Assembly (NCBI GenBank): GCA_903953455.1
Contig: CAJBJW010000077.1
Location: 1 to 6,588 of the forward strand
DNA from: an uncultured Pseudomonadota bacterium
Lineage (GTDB): Bacteria > Pseudomonadota > Gammaproteobacteria > Methylococcales > Methylomonadaceae
Direction: 5' to 3'
DNA length: 6,588 nucleotides
Position numbers and translations under genes: made by a program. Below the pieces are notes generated by a model that saw only the letters and a program-made list of their open reading frames with translations, was not told the origin of the DNA and ran no database searches. Below, in pieces: positions 1-5,861 of the stretch. The stretch's first letter is position 1. Each line of letters begins with the position of its first letter.

Positions 1-465
1 GGTATTTTTAGTGGCTAAACCGCATTGCGCGATAACGGATTCAAAATAAGCACCATGATCTTGTTTAACGCCTAAAATATGACGTGGATCGACCTCAAGA
101 AATAATTGCGTATTTTCATTCGCCTGAGGGAGATAATTGAGCATGTGAACCGTTCGCGCCAATCGGTCAAAATTGATAACGGATTCAAATTGACTGTCTG
201 CAATCTTTGCATTCGCCGTTAAATTTTCAATTTCATAGCTATGAAGATGCAGGGATTCCACCGCATCCACTTTGATTTTAACCGCCTGTCCGGTAATCGT
301 TTCTAGTCTATTTTTTTCTCGAATGGGCGAAAAAATGCTGCTGATGCGAAGTTGCCCGAAAAAACCATGAACCCGATCGTTTTCAACCGTCAAAGGTCGA
401 TAATTTGCATGGTGCTCATGCTCAAAGCGATTATTAAAATAATCAACCAAATCATGTAAAGCCAT
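1..465 (-). CDS. EAL-like domain protein (cyclic-di-GMP phosphodiesterase family), partial, probably degenerate
   Basis: Reading the minus strand from an ATG at 465-463 gives 155 uninterrupted codons running off the window edge, so the C-terminus is missing. The stretch LFLEVDPRHILGVKQDHG (residues 121-138) and the preceding FDRLARTVHMLNYLP (99-113) resemble a family of EAL-domain proteins whose usual form is LFLNVHPR followed by a DHG motif. Upstream, SIFSPI (43-48) lies where the EAL fold normally has its QPI strand. The EAL tripeptide position appears to read QAV (residues 60-62), and the expected Asn of the second strand is Glu124. Both are normally Mg/Mn ligands in active phosphodiesterases, so I infer weak or absent catalysis and perhaps a c-di-GMP-binding or scaffolding role. 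The start is supported by AGGGTGA six bases upstream. The gene is divergent from the porin gene. Family assignment is from memory of motifs; the remaining catalytic motifs lie outside the window. Confidence 0.72.
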   Translation of the reverse strand, partial: MALHDLVDYFNNRFEHEHHANYRPLTVENDRVHGFFGQLRISSIFSPIREKNRLETITGQAVKIKVDAVESLHLHSYEIENLTANAKIADSQFESVINFDRLARTVHMLNYLPQANENTQLFLEVDPRHILGVKQDHGAYFESVIAQCGLATKNT

Positions 466-471
466 TTGTAG

Positions 472-478
472 TCACCCT
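472..478 (-). promoter_or_regulatory. Ribosome binding site of the EAL-like gene
   Basis: On the minus strand this reads AGGGTGA, six bases before the ATG at 465-463. It is close to the Shine-Dalgarno consensus and supports that start codon for the truncated gene. Confidence 0.6.
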
Positions 479-527
479 GTATTGCTAAGTCAAATTAAGT
501 TGCTATCAGCTTAGATGAGATTTTATG

Positions 528-541
528 CCATTGTGAAATGG
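528..541. repeat. Small inverted repeat CCATT-GTGA-AATGG
   Basis: A perfect 5-bp inverted repeat encloses GTGA, which on the plus strand would be a GNRA-type tetraloop. It lies in the divergent intergenic region about 60 bases upstream of the EAL-like gene and about 155 bases upstream of the porin gene. There is no T-tract, so it does not look like a terminator. It may be a weak operator half or chance. Confidence 0.3.
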
Positions 542-578
542 TATTATTCGATAACGATATCTCCTTTTTATATATCCA

Positions 579-604
579 ATTTTTAGATAGGGTTATCTAA
601 AAAT
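579..604. promoter_or_regulatory. Perfect 11-bp inverted repeat, probable operator
   Basis: The left arm ATTTTTAGATA (579-589) and right arm TATCTAAAAAT (594-604) are perfect reverse complements separated by GGGT. The dyad sits between the divergent EAL-like and porin genes, 93 bases before the porin start codon. Its size and AT-rich symmetry fit a dimeric regulator site. The downstream porin-sbp pair suggests a sulfur-responsive LysR-type regulator such as CysB or Cbl as one candidate, but no consensus match is claimed. An RNA hairpin is also possible, though the stem has few G-C pairs. This intergenic region (466-697) otherwise shows no gene, and I found no convincing -35/-10 pair. Confidence 0.5.
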
Positions 605-697
605 ACCGTTTTCTAATGACATGCTGATTGTCTATGGTGTTTGCGAACAAGCAAAAAATGTTGTTAAAAACAAAATTAGAGATGGAAAATATTACAT

Positions 698-2197
698 ATG
701 AAACATTTTATTAAGATAAGCACGTTAGCGATTATTTCACTATCAAATTTTGCCAGCGCAGAAGATTTTTATCAAAAAACCAAAGGGTATCGCGTTGAGC
801 CCGAACCTGATCCACAAAGTTACGTGCGCAATTTAAGCAAAACCCAATTTGAACAATTTCGCGATGTCGAATGGCTTGATGTTGGTTTAGATTTTCGGAC
901 GCGTTACGAATACCGTGAAAATGATTACCGTCCGAGCGCAACAGAAAAAACAGGATTTCGAGAAAATCCTGACAATTTATGGTTACTGCGTACTCGCGCT
1001 TATTTAGGGGTGAAAGAGATTTTAGACCCGCTGCGTTTTGCAGTGGAATTTGAAGACGCGCGGAGCTACAACGGGCTTTACAATCGAACCGAGGCTGACG
1101 TAAATGAATTTGAGTTCATTCAAGGTTACGCTGAACTCTATTTTGATAATGTGTTTGGTCACAATCATCCATTAAGTGTTCGTGCAGGACGGCAACATTT
1201 GGAATTGCTTGACCGCCGTTTAATTGGCAACAATCAATTCCGAAATACCACCAATAATTTTGAAGGTTTTCGCGTTCAACTGGGTAAAAAACAAAATAGC
1301 TGGCATTTAGACACCTTTGCATTAAAGCCTGTTGAACGCTTGAAATATAATTTTGATCAGCACGATGAAGATACTTGGATTTATGGCGGCGTTTTCAATT
1401 TACGTCAATGGTCAGAATTTATCACCATTCAACCGTATTTTATTGGTCGAAAAGTGAATGGCGATCCAACAAATATCAATAACACGTTCCGCAAAGCGGA
1501 TTCGGATATTTATGCGCCCGGTTTGCGTGTTTATGGTTTATTTGGTGCCAGCGGTTTTGATTTTGATGCTGACATAAACAAACAATTTGGCCGTTTTGGC
1601 TCATTGACGGGAATTAGAAATAGACCTGTAACTTACTCTCAATCGCTACGTCAACATGATGCACTCGCATACTCCCTAGAACTTGGTTACAGCTTTGATC
1701 ATGAGTGGAAACCGCGTGTGAGTGCGTATTACGGTTTTGGTACAGGGGATAAAAGTTCTGCTGATAACATCAATCAACGTTTTGATGCGTTTTATGGTTT
1801 TAATCAACCTTGGTCACGCAACGATTATTTTTCATGGGACAACCTTCATGCGCCAAAAGCCCGTTTGGAATTTACGCCCTACAAAGACGTTCGCATTGAT
1901 ACGGGCTACAACGCTTATTGGCAAGAAAGTGAAACAGGCGGGTGGAATCGGGCAGGTTTGCGTGACACCACAGGCAAAAGCGGTAGTTTCTTAGGGCATG
2001 AATTCGATATTCGGATGCGCCATAAACTTAATCCGTATGTTGATTGGAGTGTGAGCTATGCGCGTTTTAATCCTGGTGAGTTCACTGAAACAGTTTCAGC
2101 AAAAACGCCAGGCGCACAAGGCACAGAAGCGAGTAACTTCTTTTATTTTGAAGTGAACTTGAATGCATTTGGCGATGGCAAACCAAAATACGATTAA
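698..2197 (+). CDS. Alginate-export-family outer-membrane porin
   Basis: This is a 499-residue outer-membrane beta-barrel protein. Residues 1-21 form a signal peptide (MKHFIKIS, a hydrophobic core, then ASA before Glu22). From about residue 58 the protein shows the alternating strands typical of the alginate-export (AlgE-like) porin family: LDVGLDFRTRYEYREND, then LRTRAYLGVKEI, then VRAGRQHLELLDRRLIGNNQ around 161-180. Near the C-terminus NFFYFEVNLNAF looks like the last barrel strand. Despite the family name, no alginate genes are present. The sulfate-binding protein gene starts 25 bases downstream, so I infer a channel for sulfate or another small anion rather than for polysaccharide. The start is the only ATG giving an intact signal peptide; a weak GGA lies 11 bases upstream. 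The length is usual for the family. The family call is firm, the substrate is not. Confidence 0.85.
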   Translation: MKHFIKISTLAIISLSNFASAEDFYQKTKGYRVEPEPDPQSYVRNLSKTQFEQFRDVEWLDVGLDFRTRYEYRENDYRPSATEKTGFRENPDNLWLLRTRAYLGVKEILDPLRFAVEFEDARSYNGLYNRTEADVNEFEFIQGYAELYFDNVFGHNHPLSVRAGRQHLELLDRRLIGNNQFRNTTNNFEGFRVQLGKKQNSWHLDTFALKPVERLKYNFDQHDEDTWIYGGVFNLRQWSEFITIQPYFIGRKVNGDPTNINNTFRKADSDIYAPGLRVYGLFGASGFDFDADINKQFGRFGSLTGIRNRPVTYSQSLRQHDALAYSLELGYSFDHEWKPRVSAYYGFGTGDKSSADNINQRFDAFYGFNQPWSRNDYFSWDNLHAPKARLEFTPYKDVRIDTGYNAYWQESETGGWNRAGLRDTTGKSGSFLGHEFDIRMRHKLNPYVDWSVSYARFNPGEFTETVSAKTPGAQGTEASNFFYFEVNLNAFGDGKPKYD

Positions 2198-2209
2198 CAA
2201 ACTTTTAAT

Positions 2210-2214
2210 GGGAG
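2210..2214 (+). promoter_or_regulatory. Ribosome binding site of sbp (decides the start)
   Basis: GGGAG lies eight bases before the ATG at 2223. It picks this start over an in-frame ATG at 2163, which would sit inside the porin gene and put 20 polar residues in front of the signal peptide. Confidence 0.7.
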
Positions 2215-2222
2215 AAATCAAA

Positions 2223-3221
2223 ATGAATAAAGTAGTCACATTAGCGTTATTGAGTTTAGGATTATTACTGAGTGCAGAGGCATTAGCAGATCGCACATTA
2301 CTTAACGTGTCGTATGACCCAACGCGTGAGCTGTATAAAGAATTCAATCAACTTTTTATCAAGCATTGGAAAGACAAAACAGGTGAGGATATTGAAATTC
2401 AACAATCACATGGCGGTGGCGGTAAGCAAACTCGCGCGGTAATTGAAGGACTGCAAGCTGACGTGGTGACCTTGGCGTTACCTTACGATATTGACCAAAT
2501 TCACGAAAAAGCGGGATTACTGCCTAAAGATTGGCAAACAAAATTACCCCATGACAGTATTCCCTACACCTCAACGATTGTGTTTTTAGTTCGCAAAGGT
2601 AATCCAAAAGCGATTAAAAATTGGGATGATTTAGTGAAAGAAGGGATTTCAATTGTCACGCCCAATCCAAAAACCTCCGGTGGCGCACGTTATAACTATT
2701 TAGCGGCGTGGCGATTTGCTGAAAAGAAAACCGGCAGTGAAGCGGGCGCAAAAGATTTTTTAACCAAATTATTTAAAAATGTACCGGTTTTAGATTCAGG
2801 GGCTCGCGGTTCAACAACCACTTTTGTTGAGCGTGAAATTGGTGACGTGTTAATTACCTGGGAAAACGAAGCGCATTTAGTTTTAAAAGAGTTTGGTGCA
2901 GATAATTATGAAGTCGTAACGCCCCCGTTTAGTATTTTGGCAGAAACGCCGGTTGCGGTTGTTGAAAAAGTCGCAAAGAAAAATGGTACCACCGATTTAG
3001 CTACCGATTATTTGAATTATCTATACACAACAGAAGCCCAAGACATTATTGCTAAAAATTATTATCGCCCCACTGATAAAGAGGTGGCCGCAAAATACGC
3101 TAAACAATTTCCAACATTAGAACTTGTGACCGTCAAAGATTTAGGCGGTTGGGCAACTGTTCAGAAAAAACATTTTTCAGATGATGGCATATTCGATCAA
3201 CTCTTAGCCGGCAATAAATAA
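2223..3221 (+). CDS. sbp: Periplasmic sulfate-binding protein of a sulfate ABC transporter
   Basis: This 332-residue periplasmic protein captures sulfate (possibly also thiosulfate) and delivers it to an ABC permease. The signal peptide is residues 1-22 (MNKVVTLALLSLGLLLS, cleaved after ALA). The mature N-terminus LLNVSYDPTREL (26-37), SHGGGGKQ (62-69) and ADVVTLALPYDID are hallmarks of the Sbp/CysP family. NPKTSGGAR (148-156) matches the second sulfate-binding signature; Ser152-Gly153-Gly154 correspond to the loop contacting the oxyanion in the Salmonella protein. GARGSTTTF and ITWENEA (Trp213) are also conserved. Sbp is more likely than the thiosulfate-preferring CysP, but the distinction by eye is modest. 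It is co-directional with the porin 25 bases upstream and is followed by a terminator, so the pair is probably one transcript. Genes cysT, cysW and cysA do not follow, so the membrane components must be encoded elsewhere. Confidence 0.93.
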   Translation: MNKVVTLALLSLGLLLSAEALADRTLLNVSYDPTRELYKEFNQLFIKHWKDKTGEDIEIQQSHGGGGKQTRAVIEGLQADVVTLALPYDIDQIHEKAGLLPKDWQTKLPHDSIPYTSTIVFLVRKGNPKAIKNWDDLVKEGISIVTPNPKTSGGARYNYLAAWRFAEKKTGSEAGAKDFLTKLFKNVPVLDSGARGSTTTFVEREIGDVLITWENEAHLVLKEFGADNYEVVTPPFSILAETPVAVVEKVAKKNGTTDLATDYLNYLYTTEAQDIIAKNYYRPTDKEVAAKYAKQFPTLELVTVKDLGGWATVQKKHFSDDGIFDQLLAGNK

Positions 3222-3224
3222 GCG

Positions 3225-3284
3225 TTAAAATAGCCAATCCTCGTCAGACTTTGGCGAGGATTTTTTGATGTTTGTTGTTCGCAT
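3225..3284 (-). CDS. Possible 19-residue small ORF with strong ribosome binding site
   Basis: On the minus strand, AAAGGAG (3297-3291) is followed after six bases by ATG (3284-3282). This opens a frame of 19 codons, MRTTNIKKSSPKSDEDWLF, ending in TAA at 3227-3225. The Shine-Dalgarno match is better than that of any long gene here. The coding part overlaps the sbp terminator stem on the opposite strand, so the peptide sequence is constrained by the hairpin. No promoter was found for it and nothing homologous is recognised. It could be a real small protein, the surviving 5' end of a lost gene, or chance. Confidence 0.2.
   Translation of the reverse strand: MRTTNIKKSSPKSDEDWLF
3236..3266 (+). 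terminator. Intrinsic terminator after sbp
   Basis: AATCCTCG (3236-3243) pairs perfectly with CGAGGATT (3255-3262) around an 11-base loop. The right arm runs into six consecutive T residues (3261-3266). It lies 15 bases after the sbp stop codon and should separate the porin-sbp transcript from the gsp operon. Confidence 0.88.
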
Positions 3285-3310
3285 TAAAATCTCCTTTAAC
3301 ATGAATCGAC

Positions 3311-3323
3311 TGCTCATTGAGCA
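3311..3323. repeat. Short palindrome TGCTCA-T-TGAGCA
   Basis: A perfect 6-bp inverted repeat with a single central base lies 47 bases upstream of the GTCATA repeats in front of gspC. It could be a binding site for another regulator of the secretion operon. The arms are short and no family consensus is matched. Confidence 0.3.
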
Positions 3324-3369
3324 CAAGGTTATAAAATTTGCAATCATGGCTTAGGCTAAATTAGCAGTA

Positions 3370-3402
3370 TTGTCATAATACAGTCATATTTTAGTCATAT
3401 GA
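3370..3402 (+). promoter_or_regulatory. Probable Pho box (PhoB site): three 11-bp direct repeats
   Basis: GTCATA occurs at 3372, 3383 and 3394, exactly 11 bp apart. The units TTGTCATAATA, CAGTCATATTT and TAGTCATATGA match the PhoB half-site consensus CTGTCATA(A/T)A(A/T) at 9, 9 and 8 of 11 positions. Tandem 11-bp units of this motif are the known binding mode of PhoB, the phosphate-starvation response regulator. The site lies directly upstream of gspC and downstream of the sbp terminator, so it should control the secretion operon. Regulation is inferred, not shown. Confidence 0.68.
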
Positions 3403-3403
3403 T
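3398..3403 (+). promoter_or_regulatory. Candidate -10 element of a PhoB-type promoter
   Basis: TATGAT matches five of six bases of the sigma-70 -10 consensus. It begins 15 bases after the start of the second GTCATA, the same spacing I recall in Escherichia coli phoA and pstS, where the Pho box replaces the -35 element. It would place the transcript start near 3409-3411 and leave little or no leader for gspC. Confidence 0.5.
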
Positions 3404-3419
3404 TATGCTAATGGTACAT

Positions 3420-3956
3420 ATGGCATATTTAAAAATAAAATTTACGCATTTTAAGGCGCCGCTGTTACAAAATGGCGCAGTGTGTAATGTTGTCTTGATT
3501 TTGGCCTTAGCTTATTTTTGTTTATTTGTATATTCAATACCTACTTCAACTAGCTCAGAGTCATTGACCGATGCAACCCAAGTATCAACTTCGTCGGATA
3601 GAGAAAAACCTGAAGAACAAGAAATGGATTTTCTACTGATTAAAGACTGGCATTTGTTCGGCAATTCTGAGGTAAGGGTTGGAGAAGGCTCGATGGCAGA
3701 GAATGCGTCAAAAAAAACCGACTTACCCATTAAATTGCTAGGTATTTTTTTACTGCCCAATCAAGATAAAAACAGTTACGTGATTATTGAAGATGATGCT
3801 AAAGAACAGAAAAAATATCATCTTGGTGATGAGTTGCCTGGTGGTGTTACCTTGCTATCAATAGAAAAAGAGCAAGTCATCTTGCTGCGCAATCAACAAT
3901 CAGAATCCCTTTCTATGGAAAAAGAAAGAACGGGATTACTCTTTATCACAAAATAA
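3420..3956 (+). CDS. gspC: T2SS inner-membrane protein GspC, short form without PDZ domain
   Basis: GspC is a bitopic inner-membrane protein that links the assembly platform to the GspD secretin. From ATG 3420 it has 178 residues: a short cytoplasmic tail (1-20), one membrane helix (about 21-40), a Ser/Thr/Glu-rich linker (41-70) and a homology region (about 102-167) with LPIKLLGIF, a YHLGDELPGGVTLLSIE segment and VILLRN. DWHLFG (76-81) is the motif typically preceding that domain. The chain ends right after the homology region; many GspC proteins carry a further PDZ or coiled-coil domain, absent here. In-frame ATGs at 3399, 3405 and 3411 also exist. The first two overlap or abut the likely -10 element; 3411 would be nearly leaderless. 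No Shine-Dalgarno sequence precedes any of them, so the start is uncertain. gspD follows after 21 bases. Confidence 0.85.
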   Translation: MAYLKIKFTHFKAPLLQNGAVCNVVLILALAYFCLFVYSIPTSTSSESLTDATQVSTSSDREKPEEQEMDFLLIKDWHLFGNSEVRVGEGSMAENASKKTDLPIKLLGIFLLPNQDKNSYVIIEDDAKEQKKYHLGDELPGGVTLLSIEKEQVILLRNQQSESLSMEKERTGLLFITK

Positions 3957-3977
3957 CACTACAAATCATTATTGCTT

Positions 3978-5861
3978 ATGCACGTTCGTTTGTTAATTGG
4001 TCTATTACTAGCTAGCTTTTGTATTGTTTCTCACGCACAAAATGAAGAGTTTTCGCTTAATTTAAAAGATGTTGATATTCATATTCTGATAGAAACGGTT
4101 GCTGATGCTACCGGCAAAAATTTTATTGTTGATCCTCGTGTGACAGGTAATATTTCCGTTATTACTTCTACGCCGATGAAATCCTCGCAGGTTTATGAAG
4201 TATTTTTATCTATACTTAAGGTTCATGGCTATTCAGCTGTGCCGAACGGTAATATTATAAAAATCATCCCTAATCTTGATGCCAAGCAAGATGGTGATCA
4301 AAATGAATTACGCTCTGGTTCGCGCAATGGTGATGAACAACTAACTCGAATTGTTCAAGTCAATCATATTAATGCTACAGCGGTGGTACAGACCTTAATG
4401 CCTTTGGTTCCGCCCCATGCGTTTATGGCAACGGTGACAGATAGCAACAGCATTATTATTTCTGATACAGCATCTAACGTAAATCGACTGGCTTTGATGA
4501 TTAAGCAAATAGATAAAAGCGACGCTCAAAAAATTGAAATCATTAACTTGAAATATGCAATAGCGGCCGATTTAATTCAACCTCTTAATGCCTTAGTTGC
4601 CAGCACAAATAATGGAAAATCAAATGCGAGCATGGTGCCTTTAGTGGCAGATGATCGTTCTAATGCCATTATTATCGGAGGTGCTCCTGAGATACGTTTG
4701 CAACTAAAAGCCTTGATAGCTGAGCTCGATACGCCGTTGCAAGGAAAAAATGGTAATACGGAAGTTATTTACTTGCATTATGCCGTTGCCAAAAGTTTGG
4801 TTGAAACGCTAACTGGTGTAAGTGCAAAAAAATCGGAGAGTACGCCTCAAGTTGTTACGCCATCTAGCACAGAAAAAGACTTTGATATACGAGCCGATGA
4901 GGCGACTAATGCCTTAATTGTGACTGCACCGGCCGAACAAATGCGATCAATTAAGTCGGTAATACAGCAATTGGATATACGTCGCGCTCAGGTTCATATT
5001 GAAGCGATCATTGTTGAAGTTAACTACGATAAAGAGCAGCAAGTCGGTGTTGAATGGCATACTAAGCCGGTTACAACAACAGGTGTGCAGGCTGATTCCA
5101 TTGTGAATTTGGCTAGTTTTTTCGAGACAACAGGAAAAACCCTGAGCTTAGGTTATATGGTCGGTGGTGAGTTAAGGGCTTTAATGGATGCCTTTGCAAG
5201 TGATCAAAATGTTAATGTCTTATCTACGCCTTCGTTGGTGACGTTAGACAATGAAGAAGCGAATATGATTGTCGGTCAAAATATACCCATAGTGAGTGGA
5301 AGTTTTGCACCGACTGTCGGAGTAGGGTCTGCAGTGTCAACTTATACGCGACAAGATGTGGGCGTTAAACTTAAAGTGACACCTCAGATTAATGAAGGCA
5401 ATGTGATTAAGCTGAAAGTGAAACAAGAAGTATCGAGTGTCGATGCAACGTCTGCTGGAAGTCCATCTGGACCGACGATTAATAAACGTGAAATAGATAC
5501 CTCTGTATTAGTAGATGACGGTAAGATTTTAGTGTTGGGTGGCCTTATAGGTGATGATGTGCAAGTTACGGTAACAAAAGTACCTTTATTAGGCGATATA
5601 CCTTATTTAGGGCATCTATTCCAAAGTAATAACACGTCAAATAAAAAAACTAATTTAATGGTTTTTTTGCGTCCAGTCATCATGCGTGATCCAGAAAAAG
5701 CGTCTTTGTTATCTAATGATAGATACAACGACCTGCGTAATATGCAGAAACAATCAGGGAAACGCGGTTTATTTTTAATGCCAAGCGAGCATGAGTCAGT
5801 GCTGCCAGAGTTAAAGCCTGAGGTGCCAAGTCCTATTTTAACTGCTCCGGCAAATCAATAA
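3978..5861 (+). CDS. gspD: T2SS outer-membrane secretin GspD
   Basis: GspD forms the multimeric outer-membrane channel through which folded T2SS substrates leave the periplasm. From ATG 3978 it has 627 residues, close to the usual 600-700. A signal peptide covers 1-20 (cleaved after SHA). The N0 domain (about 22-98) contains FSLNLKDVDIHILIETVADATGKNFIVDP as overlapping pieces; N1, N2 and N3 follow at about 124-185, 187-255 and 262-335, each with the recurring NAIIIGG- or NALIVTA-type core. The secretin barrel spans about 338-572, with VLSTPSLVTLDNEEA (414-428), NIPIVSGSF, a GVG turn near the gate (448-450), and KVPLLGDIPYLGHLF (534-548) of the family signature. The tail (573-627) is short, Pro/Glu-rich and lacks an obvious pilotin-binding motif. 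A TTG six bases earlier (3972) is an alternative start; neither has a Shine-Dalgarno sequence. It overlaps gspE by one base. Confidence 0.95.
   Translation: MHVRLLIGLLLASFCIVSHAQNEEFSLNLKDVDIHILIETVADATGKNFIVDPRVTGNISVITSTPMKSSQVYEVFLSILKVHGYSAVPNGNIIKIIPNLDAKQDGDQNELRSGSRNGDEQLTRIVQVNHINATAVVQTLMPLVPPHAFMATVTDSNSIIISDTASNVNRLALMIKQIDKSDAQKIEIINLKYAIAADLIQPLNALVASTNNGKSNASMVPLVADDRSNAIIIGGAPEIRLQLKALIAELDTPLQGKNGNTEVIYLHYAVAKSLVETLTGVSAKKSESTPQVVTPSSTEKDFDIRADEATNALIVTAPAEQMRSIKSVIQQLDIRRAQVHIEAIIVEVNYDKEQQVGVEWHTKPVTTTGVQADSIVNLASFFETTGKTLSLGYMVGGELRALMDAFASDQNVNVLSTPSLVTLDNEEANMIVGQNIPIVSGSFAPTVGVGSAVSTYTRQDVGVKLKVTPQINEGNVIKLKVKQEVSSVDATSAGSPSGPTINKREIDTSVLVDDGKILVLGGLIGDDVQVTVTKVPLLGDIPYLGHLFQSNNTSNKKTNLMVFLRPVIMRDPEKASLLSNDRYNDLRNMQKQSGKRGLFLMPSEHESVLPELKPEVPSPILTAPANQ

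Noticed and set aside
579..604. Reading the large dyad as an intrinsic terminator
   Set aside because: The stem is almost all A-T with only one G-C pair per arm, no T-tract follows on the plus strand, and no plus-strand gene ends here.
634..714. A 26-codon plus-strand frame overlapping the porin start
   Set aside because: It has no ribosome binding site, a biased AT-rich composition and no recognisable peptide; it is best explained as chance within the leader.
732..1322. Antisense open frames opposite the 5' part of the porin gene (732-941 and 1116-1322)
   Set aside because: They lie entirely within a well-supported porin gene, have no ribosome binding sites of note and encode no recognisable domains.
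698..2197. Assigning an alginate export function to the porin from its family name
   Set aside because: No alginate biosynthesis genes are visible and the neighbour is a sulfate-binding protein; the family includes many porins of other or unknown specificity.
2163..2222. Upstream in-frame ATG that would extend sbp by 20 residues into the porin gene
   Set aside because: The extension is polar and precedes an obvious signal peptide; ATG 2223 has GGGAG at good spacing.
3338..3379. A conventional sigma-70 promoter using TTGCAA (3338-3343) or CATAAT (3374-3379)
   Set aside because: TTGCAA has no -10 match at 16-18 bases, and CATAAT has only a poor TTAGGC at the -35 position; the Pho-type arrangement fits better.
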